64,000 nt of DNA from Planktomarina temperata RCA23 (GCF_000738435.1 NZ_CP003984.1:2294001-2358000), one strand, 5' to 3'; numbered from the stretch's first letter, positions 52,614 to 62,156 are shown. The notes: a model not told the origin generated them from the sequence alone. A program made the numbers and translations.

Positions 52614-53369
52614 TCATTCAAACAAGACGTCACGCATCAATCGCGCGCCATCAATGAGCACCTGCCGCTTTGACCAGGCCTCTTCATAGGTCAACCTCTG
52701 AACTGGGCCGTGAAAGGCCAAAGAGGCCACATAGCGTCTGCGTTCGTCCAGAATTGGCACGGCCATCGCCACCATACCGGTGAAAAATTCCTCTCGGTCA
52801 AACGCATAGCCATTTTTCGCCACCTGCTTGAGTTCCGTCAAAAGCGCATCTTCCGTGCGCAGCGTGTTGGGCGTTAATTCCTTGAGATGCAAACTGCGCA
52901 CCATCGCCTGACGGGCCTTGGGGGCCAGGCTGGCCAGAAAGGTTTTGCCGCTGGCCGTGCAGTGAAACGGCACATGGGTGCCCACAGGCAATTGCACCCG
53001 AAAAGGCCAGTCAGTTTCGACCCGGTCGACATAAATCATCCCTTCACTATCGGGGATCACGAAGTTGACAGTCTCACCAACTTCATCCGCCACACGCTGC
53101 ATCACCTGGTGACGTGCGATGTGAAAGCGGGAGGCATACAGCAGACCTGACGCCATAAGCCGCGAGCGCCGCGTTGGGCGCAGTTTCTTGCCATCCTCTT
53201 CGCGAGCCAAAAACCCCTCTTGTTCCAGCTTGGCGCAGAGGCGGTGGATGGTTTGCTTGGGCAGGCCGATAGATTGGTTAATCTCAGTGGGCGATAGCGC
53301 ACGATCCGACGTCCCCAAAACCTCTAGGATCAGCAAGGTGCGTAAATTCGTAGGAATGCGACCTTCCAT
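52614..53369 (-). CDS. IclR-family transcriptional regulator
   Basis: A 251-residue regulator with a winged helix-turn-helix (LRTLLILEVLGTSDRALSPTEINQSIGLPKQTIHRLCAKLE) and the IclR effector domain (VGTHVPFHCTASGKTFLA, then GMVAMAVPILDERRRYVASLAF). It is divergent from the GMC oxidoreductase gene, its likely target, across a 144-base AT-rich region with palindromes. It is convergent with the LacI-family gene. Confidence 0.9.
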   Translation of the reverse strand: MEGRIPTNLRTLLILEVLGTSDRALSPTEINQSIGLPKQTIHRLCAKLEQEGFLAREEDGKKLRPTRRSRLMASGLLYASRFHIARHQVMQRVADEVGETVNFVIPDSEGMIYVDRVETDWPFRVQLPVGTHVPFHCTASGKTFLASLAPKARQAMVRSLHLKELTPNTLRTEDALLTELKQVAKNGYAFDREEFFTGMVAMAVPILDERRRYVASLAFHGPVQRLTYEEAWSKRQVLIDGARLMRDVLFE

Positions 53370-53398
53370 TGTTCTCTCACTTCAATTTCTCGACCCAC

Positions 53399-53468
53399 AT
53401 TTTGCGCATTATTCATGCAAAATTATGTTGCCGAATCTCATCTTTCCTGCATAGTAACATAAATGTTA
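53399..53468. promoter_or_regulatory. Palindromes in the iclR / GMC oxidoreductase divergent region
   Basis: Two inverted repeats stand out in AT-rich DNA: ATTTTGC (53399-53405) with GCAAAAT (53417-53423), and TAACAT-AA-ATGTTA (53455-53468). Either could be a binding site for the adjacent IclR-type regulator. No motif for this regulator is known to me. Confidence 0.4.
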
Positions 53469-53513
53469 TAAAAACGGGAATAAAAGTCTCATTTTTTAAT
53501 TAATGGAGCGAAC

Positions 53514-55115
53514 TTGGTATTTGACTTTGTAATCGTTGGAGCGGGATCAGCCGGCTGTGCGCTGGCAAATCGGCTGTCGGCAGATCCAAAATACTCAGTG
53601 GCTTTGCTGGAAGCAGGTGGACGTGACATCAATCCATGGATCCACATCCCGGTCGGTTATTTCAAAACGATGGACAACCCCAAAACAGATTGGCGCTATC
53701 GTACGGAAAGCGATCCGGGACTGAATGGCCGGGATATTCCCTGGCCGCGGGGTCGGGTGTTAGGGGGCTGCAGCTCGATCAACGGCCTACTCTATGTGCG
53801 CGGGCAAGCCGAAGATTTTAATCATTGGCGGCAACTCGGCAACACTGGCTGGGCGTGGGAAGACGTTCTGCCCTATTTCAAACGCGCAGAAACTTGGAAG
53901 GGCGATGGCACCGAGAATTCAGAGCGGGGCACAGACGGTCCGCTGTCCGTATCCCCGACCCGTTTGAAGCGCGAAATCGTAGACAAATGGCTCGATGCCG
54001 CCGTCGGCGCTGGATATAAACGTAATCCCGATTACAACAGTTCAGATCAAGAAGGGGTGGGGTATTTCCAACTGACCCTGGACAAAGGGCGGCGCTGCTC
54101 CAGCGCGGTGGCCTATCTAAAACCCGCGCGCAATCGCAAAAACCTCACCATTATCACCCATGCGCAGGTCGAGAGACTGCTGGTTGAAAAGGGTGAGGCC
54201 AAGGGCGTTGTTGCCAATATCAAAGGCCAAAGCCAAACCATCCGCGCCCGCCGGGAAGTGATCTTGAGCGCGGGCGCCATCGGTTCACCGCAAATTCTCA
54301 TGCTCTCAGGCATTGGCGACGCACAGGAACTGAAGGCAAAGGGGATCGAGCCGATCTGCGATCTGCCAGGCGTTGGAAAAAATCTGCAAGATCATCTGCA
54401 AGCACGGCCGGTTTTCAAAACAAATCTTTCAACCATAAACATCGAGACCAATAATATTTTCAAACAGGGCCTGATCGCCTTGCAATACGCCATAAGCCAA
54501 ACCGGACCAATGACTATGGCCGCCAGTCTTGGCACCGGTTTTTTGAAAACAGATCCGATGCTGGCAACACCAGATATTCAGTTTCATATCCAACCGTTCA
54601 GCGCCTCTGCGCCAGCTGATGGGCCACATACGTTTTCGGCCTTCACCGCCTCCGTGCTGCAATTGCGCCCGGAAAGCACGGGTCATCTCGAGTTAAAATC
54701 CGCAGATTGGCGGGATCACCCAGCCATTCACCCCAATTACTTGGCCACAAAACTCGATCAAGACACCATCGTGAAGGGCATCCAAATAGCGCGCCGCATT
54801 GCGCAGTTTGAGCCATTGAAATCACATATCATCGAAGAATTTATCCCCGGGTCAAAGATCGGCATGGACGATTATGACGCAACATTGAATTGGGCCCGCG
54901 ACAATAGCGTGACAATCTATCATCCAACGGGCACCTGCAAAATGGGTCAGGATGACTTGGCCGTTGTCGATGTACGTTTGAAAGTGCGGGGCCTAAAAGG
55001 TCTGCGCGTCGCTGATTGCTCCATCATGCCCACGATCACCTCTGGCAACACAAATGCTCCGGCGATCATGATTGGTGAAAAACTGTCGGATATGATTTTG
55101 GAGGACGCCCGTTGA
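53514..55115 (+). CDS. GMC-family FAD oxidoreductase (choline/alcohol dehydrogenase-like)
   Basis: A 533-residue flavoenzyme. The N-terminal FAD motif is VIVGAGSAGCALANRLS, followed by PRGRVLGGCSSINGLLYVRG, the GMC signature around GAIGSPQILMLSGIG, and the C-terminal active-site block YHPTGTCKMG...VADCSIMPTITSGNTNAPAIMIGEK. Family members oxidise alcohols including choline. BetA-specific evidence is lacking and no betB, betI or betC lies nearby, so the substrate is open. It starts at a TTG with GGAG five bases upstream. terC follows 33 bases on. Confidence 0.88.
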   Translation: MVFDFVIVGAGSAGCALANRLSADPKYSVALLEAGGRDINPWIHIPVGYFKTMDNPKTDWRYRTESDPGLNGRDIPWPRGRVLGGCSSINGLLYVRGQAEDFNHWRQLGNTGWAWEDVLPYFKRAETWKGDGTENSERGTDGPLSVSPTRLKREIVDKWLDAAVGAGYKRNPDYNSSDQEGVGYFQLTLDKGRRCSSAVAYLKPARNRKNLTIITHAQVERLLVEKGEAKGVVANIKGQSQTIRARREVILSAGAIGSPQILMLSGIGDAQELKAKGIEPICDLPGVGKNLQDHLQARPVFKTNLSTINIETNNIFKQGLIALQYAISQTGPMTMAASLGTGFLKTDPMLATPDIQFHIQPFSASAPADGPHTFSAFTASVLQLRPESTGHLELKSADWRDHPAIHPNYLATKLDQDTIVKGIQIARRIAQFEPLKSHIIEEFIPGSKIGMDDYDATLNWARDNSVTIYHPTGTCKMGQDDLAVVDVRLKVRGLKGLRVADCSIMPTITSGNTNAPAIMIGEKLSDMILEDAR

Positions 55116-55148
55116 GCCGCTCTATTCATCTAACTAAGGAAGCCCAGA

Positions 55149-55817
55149 ATGTTTGATACTGCAATGGCCTATGGTCAAATCATAATCGCGGATTTGATCC
55201 TGTCAGGTGACAATGCTTTGATCATCGGTATGGCTGCGGCTGGCCTCTCTCCAGAATTGCGCAAACGCGCTATTTTGTACGGTATGGTGATTGCGGCTGT
55301 CCTGCGGATTGTATTTGCCGTGATCGCAACAACCCTTCTCGGTATACCCGGCATATTGTTCATTGGCTCCGTGCTGCTTTTTTGGGTATGCTGGCGTCTG
55401 TTTCAAGAAATCCGCGAGGGTCTCGAGCGAGATGCGCAGGAGGCGATGCTGACCGCCGGTGATCTTGAGCAGGGCTACACAGGAGCGCCACGAAAAACCA
55501 TGGCCGGCGCCCTGATCTCAATCACGATTGCAGATGTCTCCATGTCGCTCGACAATGTTCTCGCCGTGGCGGCAATTGCCGATGGCGACAAACAAATCTT
55601 GATTTTTGGTCTGGGATTGGCGATCGTACTCATGGCATTCGCGGCCACTTTGATTATGAAGTTGCTTACAAATTATCCATGGATATCCTGGTTGGGACTG
55701 ATTGTACTACTCTACGTTGCCGGTGAAATGATGTTCCGTGGCTTTTTCGACATTAACCACGGTGTGGGGCCTCTTTTGGGGCTCGTGGAAGGCTGGGAGA
55801 TCAGCAAAAGCCACTAA
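55149..55817 (+). CDS. TerC-family integral membrane protein
   Basis: A 222-residue protein with about seven hydrophobic helices and the TerC pattern: acidic residues in LILSGDNALIIGMAA and again in IADVSMSLDNVLAVAAIADGD. Family members are linked to metal ion efflux (manganese, tellurite resistance). AAGGAAG precedes the ATG. It lies 33 bases after the GMC oxidoreductase gene and may share its transcript, but no functional link is evident. Confidence 0.87.
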   Translation: MFDTAMAYGQIIIADLILSGDNALIIGMAAAGLSPELRKRAILYGMVIAAVLRIVFAVIATTLLGIPGILFIGSVLLFWVCWRLFQEIREGLERDAQEAMLTAGDLEQGYTGAPRKTMAGALISITIADVSMSLDNVLAVAAIADGDKQILIFGLGLAIVLMAFAATLIMKLLTNYPWISWLGLIVLLYVAGEMMFRGFFDINHGVGPLLGLVEGWEISKSH

Positions 55818-55935
55818 AAAGAATTGGGATTTGGCGGCATAAAGATGAAGCCAATACTCTACGACCCGATGGTGTGCCTTCGGCCCGGGTCCAAAACAAG
55901 ACAATGAAGGTACAACATAAGGGAGGAAAACTTAA

Positions 55936-57048
55936 ATGTTTAACCTGAAAACACTTGCCAAGACAGCTGCTATTACTGTAGCCGGCTTGGCTTTTGCGCC
56001 AGCGGCGTTTGCCGATGGTCATACAAAAGTACTGCGCATTCAATCAGTCTTACCAACCACTGGTGACGAGATTAAAATGGTTAGGGACTTTGGTGAAGAC
56101 GTCTATGCCTTGACTGGCGGATCTTTGAAGCTTGAAGTTCTTGCTGCTGGTGCAGTGGTGGGATCCAGAGATGTTTTGGATGCCGTGGATGCAGGGCTGG
56201 TTGAAGGTGGCTTTGCTTGGACACACTATTGGGGCGGTAAACACGTCGCTGCTAACCTCTTTGGTGCTCCCATAGCTGGCGCCGGCGTTGGTCTGGACGC
56301 ACTGTCGTTCTTGTCATGGTTCCAATATGGTGGTGGCAAGGAATTGTATGACCAACTTTGGGATGAAATGGGAGTCAATGTAAAAGGCTTTATGCTTCAA
56401 CCCGTGGGTCCAGAAGCACTAGGTTGGTTCTCTGAGCCAATTGCCTCCATGGACGACTTCCGCAAATACCGTTTCCGCGCCCCTCCAGGCATGGTTGGTC
56501 AAGCTTATAAAGACATCGGCGTCGCCTCTGTAGCGATGGGTGGAGGCGACATCCTCCCCGCTTTGGAAAAAGGCACAATCGACGCAGCTGAATGGTGCTG
56601 CCCAGTGGCAGATATGGCTTTTGGATTTCAAAAAGTTCTGAAGCATTACTACCTGCAGGGTCTTCACCAGGTCGTGGTTAATGCTGACCTGTATGTAAAC
56701 GGAGACTTCTATGATGCCCTGACCGATACCGAGAAAAAAGCCCTTGAAGTAGCTGCTAATGCTTCTCTATCAAAGTCAATGTCATATCGTATCCTTGCAA
56801 ACGGAAAAGCGCTTAAAGATCTCACAGACAACCACGGCGTTATCTTGCATGATACTCCAGCGGATTATTTCCCAGCATATATGGGTGCTGCGAAGGCGCT
56901 CCTTGAAAAAGGTGCTGCAGAAAACGAATTCTTTGCTGAAGTTTGGCAGTCTCAGAAAGACTTTGCAGACGTTGCGGTTCCCTTCTGGGCTGGCGCACAG
57001 GCTTCAAACGCTGCCCTAGGCAAGGCACACGCTGATAGCTTGAAGTAA
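55936..57048 (+). CDS. TRAP transporter substrate-binding protein (DctP family)
   Basis: A 370-residue periplasmic protein with a signal peptide (cleavage probably after PAAFA, near residue 26). It resembles the DctP subgroup with mannitol/oxo-acid-type binding proteins: LRIQSVLPTTGDEIKMVRDFGEDV, the ligand-Arg region YRFRAPPGMVGQAYKDIGV, and EWCCPVADMAFG. It has a strong GGGAGGAAAAC ribosome binding site. The substrate is unknown; a small organic acid or sulfonate would fit the neighbourhood. An attenuator-like hairpin follows it, as often seen where the binding protein is made in excess over the permease. Confidence 0.9.
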   Translation: MFNLKTLAKTAAITVAGLAFAPAAFADGHTKVLRIQSVLPTTGDEIKMVRDFGEDVYALTGGSLKLEVLAAGAVVGSRDVLDAVDAGLVEGGFAWTHYWGGKHVAANLFGAPIAGAGVGLDALSFLSWFQYGGGKELYDQLWDEMGVNVKGFMLQPVGPEALGWFSEPIASMDDFRKYRFRAPPGMVGQAYKDIGVASVAMGGGDILPALEKGTIDAAEWCCPVADMAFGFQKVLKHYYLQGLHQVVVNADLYVNGDFYDALTDTEKKALEVAANASLSKSMSYRILANGKALKDLTDNHGVILHDTPADYFPAYMGAAKALLEKGAAENEFFAEVWQSQKDFADVAVPFWAGAQASNAALGKAHADSLK

Positions 57049-57055
57049 AACATAA

Positions 57056-57090
57056 AAATACGAGGCCAAACGGCCTCGTATTTCTTCTTT
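57056..57090 (+). terminator. Attenuator/terminator between dctP and the TRAP permease gene
   Basis: A 12-base perfect stem (AAATACGAGGCC / GGCCTCGTATTT) with an AAAC loop followed by CTTCTTTT. It lies eight bases after the dctP stop and about 80 bases before the permease gene. It likely reduces, rather than abolishes, permease expression. Confidence 0.8.
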
Positions 57091-57167
57091 TGAAAGCATT
57101 TTATATAAAAGTTTTCACAAGAAGAAATTAGAAAAATTTCTGAGAGTAAAACCCATGGGAGGGCCGG

Positions 57168-59642
57168 ATGGCTGAAGAAGTTGATCCAAAAAAGCTGGAA
57201 ATAGCCGATGAGCTAATTGCTGAGCGTCGGGCGGAACGACCTGGGGAAACACCAGATGGCATGACGCCTTGGCAGAAGCCAATTACTGCAGCAATCGATA
57301 TTGCTAACGATTGGGCAGGCAAGCTTTTGTGCTTACTTATGGTTCCGTTAATCGGAGTAGTCGTTTTTGAGGTGATTGCTCGTAACTCTTTTGCAATCAT
57401 GTCCGGCTATGGATGGGATCAGCTAGCTCGAAATATAGGGTTAGGCCCAACGGTTTTTGCATACGATATCAGCCGTATGATTGCCGGCGTACTGTTTATG
57501 GGTGCAGCGGGATATGGTTTAATGCGTGGTGTACATATTCGGGCTGATTTTATTTATCGAAACTGGTCTGATAAAACGCAAGCGACGGTTGATGCTTTAG
57601 CGTACATGGCATTCTTCATTCCATCGATGATTTTCTTTACTATAATTACATCACAATACTGGCTTGTAGCCTACAATTCTGGCGAAACTGCGTTTGACAG
57701 CACCTGGGGGCCAGTCCTTTGGCCCGCTCGCTTAGCTATGCCAGTTGGGGGACTTTTGCTGTTGCTGCAAGGATTTCCAGAATTATTTCGCGCTTTTCAC
57801 AAAATGGGCAAAGAGCGTGAGGCAATCTTTGTTAAATTATTAGTACCATACTTCATTATCGTTGGCGCAATCGTGATATCAGTTTTCTACCCAAATTCTC
57901 TACCACTCTCGGATTGGTTTTCTGGACTAATCGCAGAAGGCCCCGGACTATCAAAACCGACCATCGGACTAATTATGCTGGGCGCGATGCTCTTTGTGAT
58001 ATTTATTGGTTTTCCAATTTCGTTCACATTAATTTTTTTAGCATTTGTGTTTGGAATCTGGGGATCAAATTTTAAATTGACCACCCTTTTGATGACACTA
58101 AACACTAATTCCACCATGCTAAACGATCAATTAATGGCAGTGCCACTATTTATTTTGATGGGTATTGTAATGGAAGCGGCAGGATTAATGGAGCGCCTGT
58201 TTGCTTCAATCCAAATGATTATGTCACGCATTCGGGGCTCACTTTACATAGCTGTTCTGATCGTTTCCACAATTTTCGCGGCCGCTACGGGCATTGTGGG
58301 AGCTTCAGTTACCCTACTAGGCATTATGGCCGGTGCAACAATGAGCCGGTCCGGTTACAATGTCCAATTGGCAGCTGGAACAATTACCGCGGGCGGCACT
58401 TTAGGAATATTAATCCCCCCATCAATCATGCTTATAGTGATGGGCCCTGTCCTGGATGTTTCAACATTAGACTTGTTCCGCGGAGCCTTCATTCCAGGCG
58501 CAATCCTAGCCATCCTGTATTTGGTTTATACACTGGGCCGTTGCTGGATCAATCCTGCTTTAGGCCCAATTCTAGCTGAAGAGGATCAACCAGAGACCTC
58601 CAAGAATTATGGGCTGGAAGTGATACTAATATGCATGGGTGTGTTGGCTATATGTAGGGTCTTTGGTTTGTCTCTTAGCGGCGCATTAAGCTTATTTCCT
58701 TTTAGCGGCTTGCTAGTACTGATTGCAGTTCTGATGATTGCCCACGGTGCGTACCGTAGTTTAAAAGTGCTACGTCTGGCAGTCCCAATCGCAGTGGCGG
58801 TCCAGGCAGCTTGGGCTGCAACACAGTTAATGAATTCAAATGGGTTAGGGTTCGGTGTTCTTTATCACACCATGTGGCTATTATTTATGGGTTTCACCGC
58901 ATACAAGTCTTTTGCATTATACCGCCCAGATACTGCAGAAAACTTTCATTTCTCAGAGCTCTGGGACGAGTTTTTTGCTGGCCTAATGCCACCGACCATA
59001 CTAATTTCCTTCGCCTTAGGTTCAATCTTGTTTGGCTTTGCAACACCTGCAGAGGCTGCTGCAATGGGCGCATTTGGTGCAATTTTGTTGTCTATAAGTT
59101 ACGGTAAGTTCAAAATTTCTGGGTTCTTCGATAGCCTGATTAAGGCCTTGGAAATCACTGTTTTGATCATGTTCTTGGTTGCGGCTTCCAATTTCTTTGG
59201 AGCCGAGTTTTCTTCACTCGGCACCCCAAAAATGATGACTGAAGCCTTGCTACAGTTGGATTTATCACCGTACATGATCTTAATACTAATAATGGTACTG
59301 ATTTTTCTTCTTGGCTGGCCATTGGAGTGGGTACCAATTGTTTTGATCGTAATACCTGTATTACTACCGACAGTAATGGCATTGGATTTGCCAGGCTTTG
59401 AGAGCCAATACGACAAGATGGTTTGGTTCGGCATAATGGTGGCAGTTAACCTACAAACTGCATGGCTAAGTCCACCAGTGGCTCTATCTGCGTACTTTCT
59501 AAAAGGCGTAGTCCCCAATTGGGATTTAAAAGATATCTACCTTGGGATGATGCAATTTATGGTTGTACAATTAATCGGCTTGATCTTGCTATTTATGTTC
59601 CCGCAGCTCGTACTTTGGCTACCTAAAGCAATGGGTGGATAA
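57168..59642 (+). CDS. Fused TRAP transporter permease (DctQ-DctM), with an extra membrane insert
   Basis: 824 residues. A soluble N-terminus of about 40 residues leads into a DctQ-like four-helix small permease (to about residue 240). DctM follows (MLFVIFIGFPISFTLIFLAF ... GIVGASVTLLGIMAGATMSRSGY, then TITAGGTLGILIPPSIMLIVMG). The DctM part is split by an insert of roughly 150 residues holding three or four helices (from about 475), before FGFATPAEAAAMGAFGAI resumes the family sequence. Such long permeases occur in the mannitol/chloroaromatic TRAP subgroup. Base composition is visibly lower in GC than in neighbouring genes. GGGAGGG precedes the ATG. Confidence 0.88.
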   Translation: MAEEVDPKKLEIADELIAERRAERPGETPDGMTPWQKPITAAIDIANDWAGKLLCLLMVPLIGVVVFEVIARNSFAIMSGYGWDQLARNIGLGPTVFAYDISRMIAGVLFMGAAGYGLMRGVHIRADFIYRNWSDKTQATVDALAYMAFFIPSMIFFTIITSQYWLVAYNSGETAFDSTWGPVLWPARLAMPVGGLLLLLQGFPELFRAFHKMGKEREAIFVKLLVPYFIIVGAIVISVFYPNSLPLSDWFSGLIAEGPGLSKPTIGLIMLGAMLFVIFIGFPISFTLIFLAFVFGIWGSNFKLTTLLMTLNTNSTMLNDQLMAVPLFILMGIVMEAAGLMERLFASIQMIMSRIRGSLYIAVLIVSTIFAAATGIVGASVTLLGIMAGATMSRSGYNVQLAAGTITAGGTLGILIPPSIMLIVMGPVLDVSTLDLFRGAFIPGAILAILYLVYTLGRCWINPALGPILAEEDQPETSKNYGLEVILICMGVLAICRVFGLSLSGALSLFPFSGLLVLIAVLMIAHGAYRSLKVLRLAVPIAVAVQAAWAATQLMNSNGLGFGVLYHTMWLLFMGFTAYKSFALYRPDTAENFHFSELWDEFFAGLMPPTILISFALGSILFGFATPAEAAAMGAFGAILLSISYGKFKISGFFDSLIKALEITVLIMFLVAASNFFGAEFSSLGTPKMMTEALLQLDLSPYMILILIMVLIFLLGWPLEWVPIVLIVIPVLLPTVMALDLPGFESQYDKMVWFGIMVAVNLQTAWLSPPVALSAYFLKGVVPNWDLKDIYLGMMQFMVVQLIGLILLFMFPQLVLWLPKAMGG

Positions 59643-59651
59643 TAAAATATG

Positions 59652-59682
59652 GGCGGTCCAGTGGGACCGCCTACTTTCTTTC
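59652..59682 (+). terminator. Rho-independent terminator after the TRAP permease gene
   Basis: An eight-base stem (GGCGGTCC / GGACCGCC) with a four-base loop, followed by TACTTTCTTTC. It lies ten bases after the permease stop and ends the dctP-dctQM unit. Confidence 0.75.
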
Positions 59683-59817
59683 ACCAGTCCAAAAACTTAT
59701 CGCATACAGGAACTGCCAGCTCAAAAAACATTTCTTTAAGTTTGCTTTCCGATTTAAAAGTGCGCCACTTTACTACTGTTAGTTCCAGTAAAAATGGTGA
59801 TGAAAGTATAATTACAA

Positions 59818-61368
59818 TCAAAAATCAGTTGGCGCTCCACCTTCGGAAATTCGGCGATCGACGAAAGCCCGCAACTCTTCATGAATGGCCACATCCATAG
59901 GCGGTTTTTTATAATCCGCCATGATCTCCTTATATTTGGCCGAGGCCCGCTCAGCCGTCCAAATACCACCGGCCAATTCCCATCCTTCATAATTGCGCCA
60001 ATCGCTGATGAAGGGTTGGTGGAAGGCGGTTTCATAGCGATCTTGGGTATGCTGAACTCCGAAGAAATGCCCTGAAGATCCAACTTCCTTTATGGCCTCA
60101 ATGGCGATATCTTCGGGCGCTGTCCGCGTGATGATCGGTTCAAAATAGCGCTGAATAAGCTGTAATACTTCGCAATCCATGATGAACTTCTCTGGCGAGG
60201 CAATCAGCCCTCCCTCCAACCAGCCGGCGGCGTGATAGACCACATTCGAACCCGACTGCACAGCAGCCCAGAGCGAATTTGAGGTCTCCCACATCGCCTG
60301 CCCATCGGGGACATTGGCGGCACAGACCCCTGAGGAGCGGATCGGCAGTTTATAAAACCGGCCCATCTGTCCGGTCATCTGCGTGGCCCGCATATATTCC
60401 GCAGTGCCAAAGGCTGGAGCGCCCGTTTTCATATCCACATTCGAGGTAAAAGTGCCAATCACACAGGGGGTTCCCGGGCGCATATATTGAAACAACGCGA
60501 TGGCACAGAGCGCCTCAGCAATCGATTGCGTCACAGCCCCGGCCATGGTGACCGGAGCCATCGCACCGGCCAGGGTGAAAGGTGTGACAAAAATCGCCTG
60601 CCCACGCCGCGCGAGCCGCAAGCACCCGTCAATCATCGGCCAGTCATGCTTCAAAGGGCTGGTAGAATTGATATTGGTATACATATGCGGTTTGGCTTCA
60701 AACTCCTCATGACTGAGCCCGCCAGCGATTCGCACCATCTCCATTGTGTCTTCGACACGCTCTGAGCCCAAGCAATAGGTATGGGCCGCTTTGTCCGTCA
60801 ATGTGAGCTTGTCATAGGTCGCCTCAAGATGACGAATGGAGGCATGCACATCCACAGGCTCCACAGGGTAGCCGCCTACAAAATGAATGCAGTTGAAATA
60901 TTGACTAAGCTTGAAAAAATCTTGGCATTTTTCCCTTGTGCCCGACACTTTCCGGCCCAATTCCATATCCCAATAATTCGGCGGTGAAGAGACATTGCCA
61001 AACAGCAATTTATTGCCCCCAACCGTCAACTCATGAGCTGGATTGCGCGGCGTGATGGTAAATTCTGATGGCGCTTTTCCGATCATCTCCATGACCCAAT
61101 GGCGATCGAGAAAAACTTTCTCACCCTCGACCTTACATCCGGCATCCTTAAAAATCGCGAGCGCTTCCGTGTTCAGAAACTCGATTCCAATGTCTTCCAA
61201 GATGGTCATCGCCCCTTCGTGGATGGCTTCAATACCTTCCTGCGTGAGTGGCTCAATTGGGCGGTCTGTGTTTTCCACAATGCGCCAAGGCATCTGCTCA
61301 ATCGCCCCGCGATTGCCACGGGTATTTCCAGCACGTCCTCCGCTCCGGCGTCTTGGGGCATCACTCAT
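59818..61368 (-). CDS. Trimethylamine methyltransferase (MttB) family protein, non-pyrrolysine type
   Basis: A 516-residue protein of the MttB superfamily (TIM-barrel methyltransferases acting on quaternary or tertiary amines with a corrinoid protein). Family blocks include PLTQEGIEAIHEGAMTILEDIGIEF, GNKLLFGNVSSPPNYWD and TSNVDMKTGAPAFGTAEY. There is no in-frame amber codon, so it is not the pyrrolysine enzyme. Relatives without Pyl act on glycine betaine, carnitine or proline betaine. No corrinoid (MtbC-like) or reactivation gene is adjacent, so the substrate and partner are unknown. The start at 61368 has GGAG upstream. It is convergent with the TRAP genes. Confidence 0.87.
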   Translation of the reverse strand: MSDAPRRRSGGRAGNTRGNRGAIEQMPWRIVENTDRPIEPLTQEGIEAIHEGAMTILEDIGIEFLNTEALAIFKDAGCKVEGEKVFLDRHWVMEMIGKAPSEFTITPRNPAHELTVGGNKLLFGNVSSPPNYWDMELGRKVSGTREKCQDFFKLSQYFNCIHFVGGYPVEPVDVHASIRHLEATYDKLTLTDKAAHTYCLGSERVEDTMEMVRIAGGLSHEEFEAKPHMYTNINSTSPLKHDWPMIDGCLRLARRGQAIFVTPFTLAGAMAPVTMAGAVTQSIAEALCAIALFQYMRPGTPCVIGTFTSNVDMKTGAPAFGTAEYMRATQMTGQMGRFYKLPIRSSGVCAANVPDGQAMWETSNSLWAAVQSGSNVVYHAAGWLEGGLIASPEKFIMDCEVLQLIQRYFEPIITRTAPEDIAIEAIKEVGSSGHFFGVQHTQDRYETAFHQPFISDWRNYEGWELAGGIWTAERASAKYKEIMADYKKPPMDVAIHEELRAFVDRRISEGGAPTDF

Positions 61369-61457
61369 CATCATCTCCAACGGTTGCTTGCCTTCAAAAT
61401 GCCCAAGCCCCGCGAAGTTTGCGGTCAAATTGCGACATTTTCTGTCTAACTCTGAGC

Positions 61458-62156
61458 CTAACTGTTTTGCGCAGATATCCAAGCGGGAAGATGGGACACA
61501 TCGGGCAGCACAGCATCCGCCAGCGGCGCCAATTCATCCGCCTCGGCCAATCCCGTCAGCACGGCCACTGCGCGCATTCCAGCCGCACGGCCAGCACGCA
61601 GATCATGGGTGCTGTCACCCACCATGACGCAGGCCGCAGCTGGGATCTCCATTTTATCCGCCAAAGCCAGCAATGGCGCGGCCTGCGGTTTTGCGCCGAA
61701 CCCGCTGTCACTGCCGATAACAAAATCAAACAGACCTGACGCCTGAACGGATGCGAGATGCGCGCGTGCCGGGGTCTCTGCATCATTGGTCATGACACAA
61801 AGCCCAAGATTTATGCGCCGCAACTCCGCAGTTAACCGATGCAAATCGGTAACCAATACCTGCGGCGCGGTTTTCGCCTCCTCATTGAGCCAGCCACAGA
61901 TCTGAGTTTGGCTCAGGGCAGGAATGCAGTCCTTAACCACCGCCGCGATGTCCATCGGGGTGGCTGCAACGATGACACTGCCGGGCTGCACTCTTCGGGT
62001 TTGTGTGTCATAGCCGAGGGCCTCGGCAAGTTGCTGCAATAGCGCCTCATCAGAGCCGGCGATGCGCGCCAAAACCTGCGCTGTCCAAATGCCCCAGGTG
62101 CTTTGGAAATCAAACAGCGTTCCGTCCTTGTCGAAAATGACCCCGCGAATATTCAT
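61458..62156 (-). CDS. HAD-superfamily hydrolase (phosphoglycolate phosphatase-like)
   Basis: A 232-residue HAD phosphatase. Motif I is IFDKDGTLFDF, motif II CVMTNDAET, the lysine motif lies near GAKPQAAPLL, and motif IV is MVGDSTHDLRAG; a helical cap lies between motifs I and II. The substrate is unknown. The start at 62156 overlaps the stop of the DUF3572 gene (TGATG) and fits the family N-terminus; a TTG nine bases earlier is the alternative. The MttB-family gene follows after about 90 bases. Confidence 0.85.
   Translation of the reverse strand: MNIRGVIFDKDGTLFDFQSTWGIWTAQVLARIAGSDEALLQQLAEALGYDTQTRRVQPGSVIVAATPMDIAAVVKDCIPALSQTQICGWLNEEAKTAPQVLVTDLHRLTAELRRINLGLCVMTNDAETPARAHLASVQASGLFDFVIGSDSGFGAKPQAAPLLALADKMEIPAAACVMVGDSTHDLRAGRAAGMRAVAVLTGLAEADELAPLADAVLPDVSHLPAWISAQNS

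Noticed and set aside
53514-55115. Choline dehydrogenase BetA
   Set aside because: The GMC family is certain, but no betI, betB or betC genes are adjacent and GMC specificity cannot be read from motifs, so a general call was kept.
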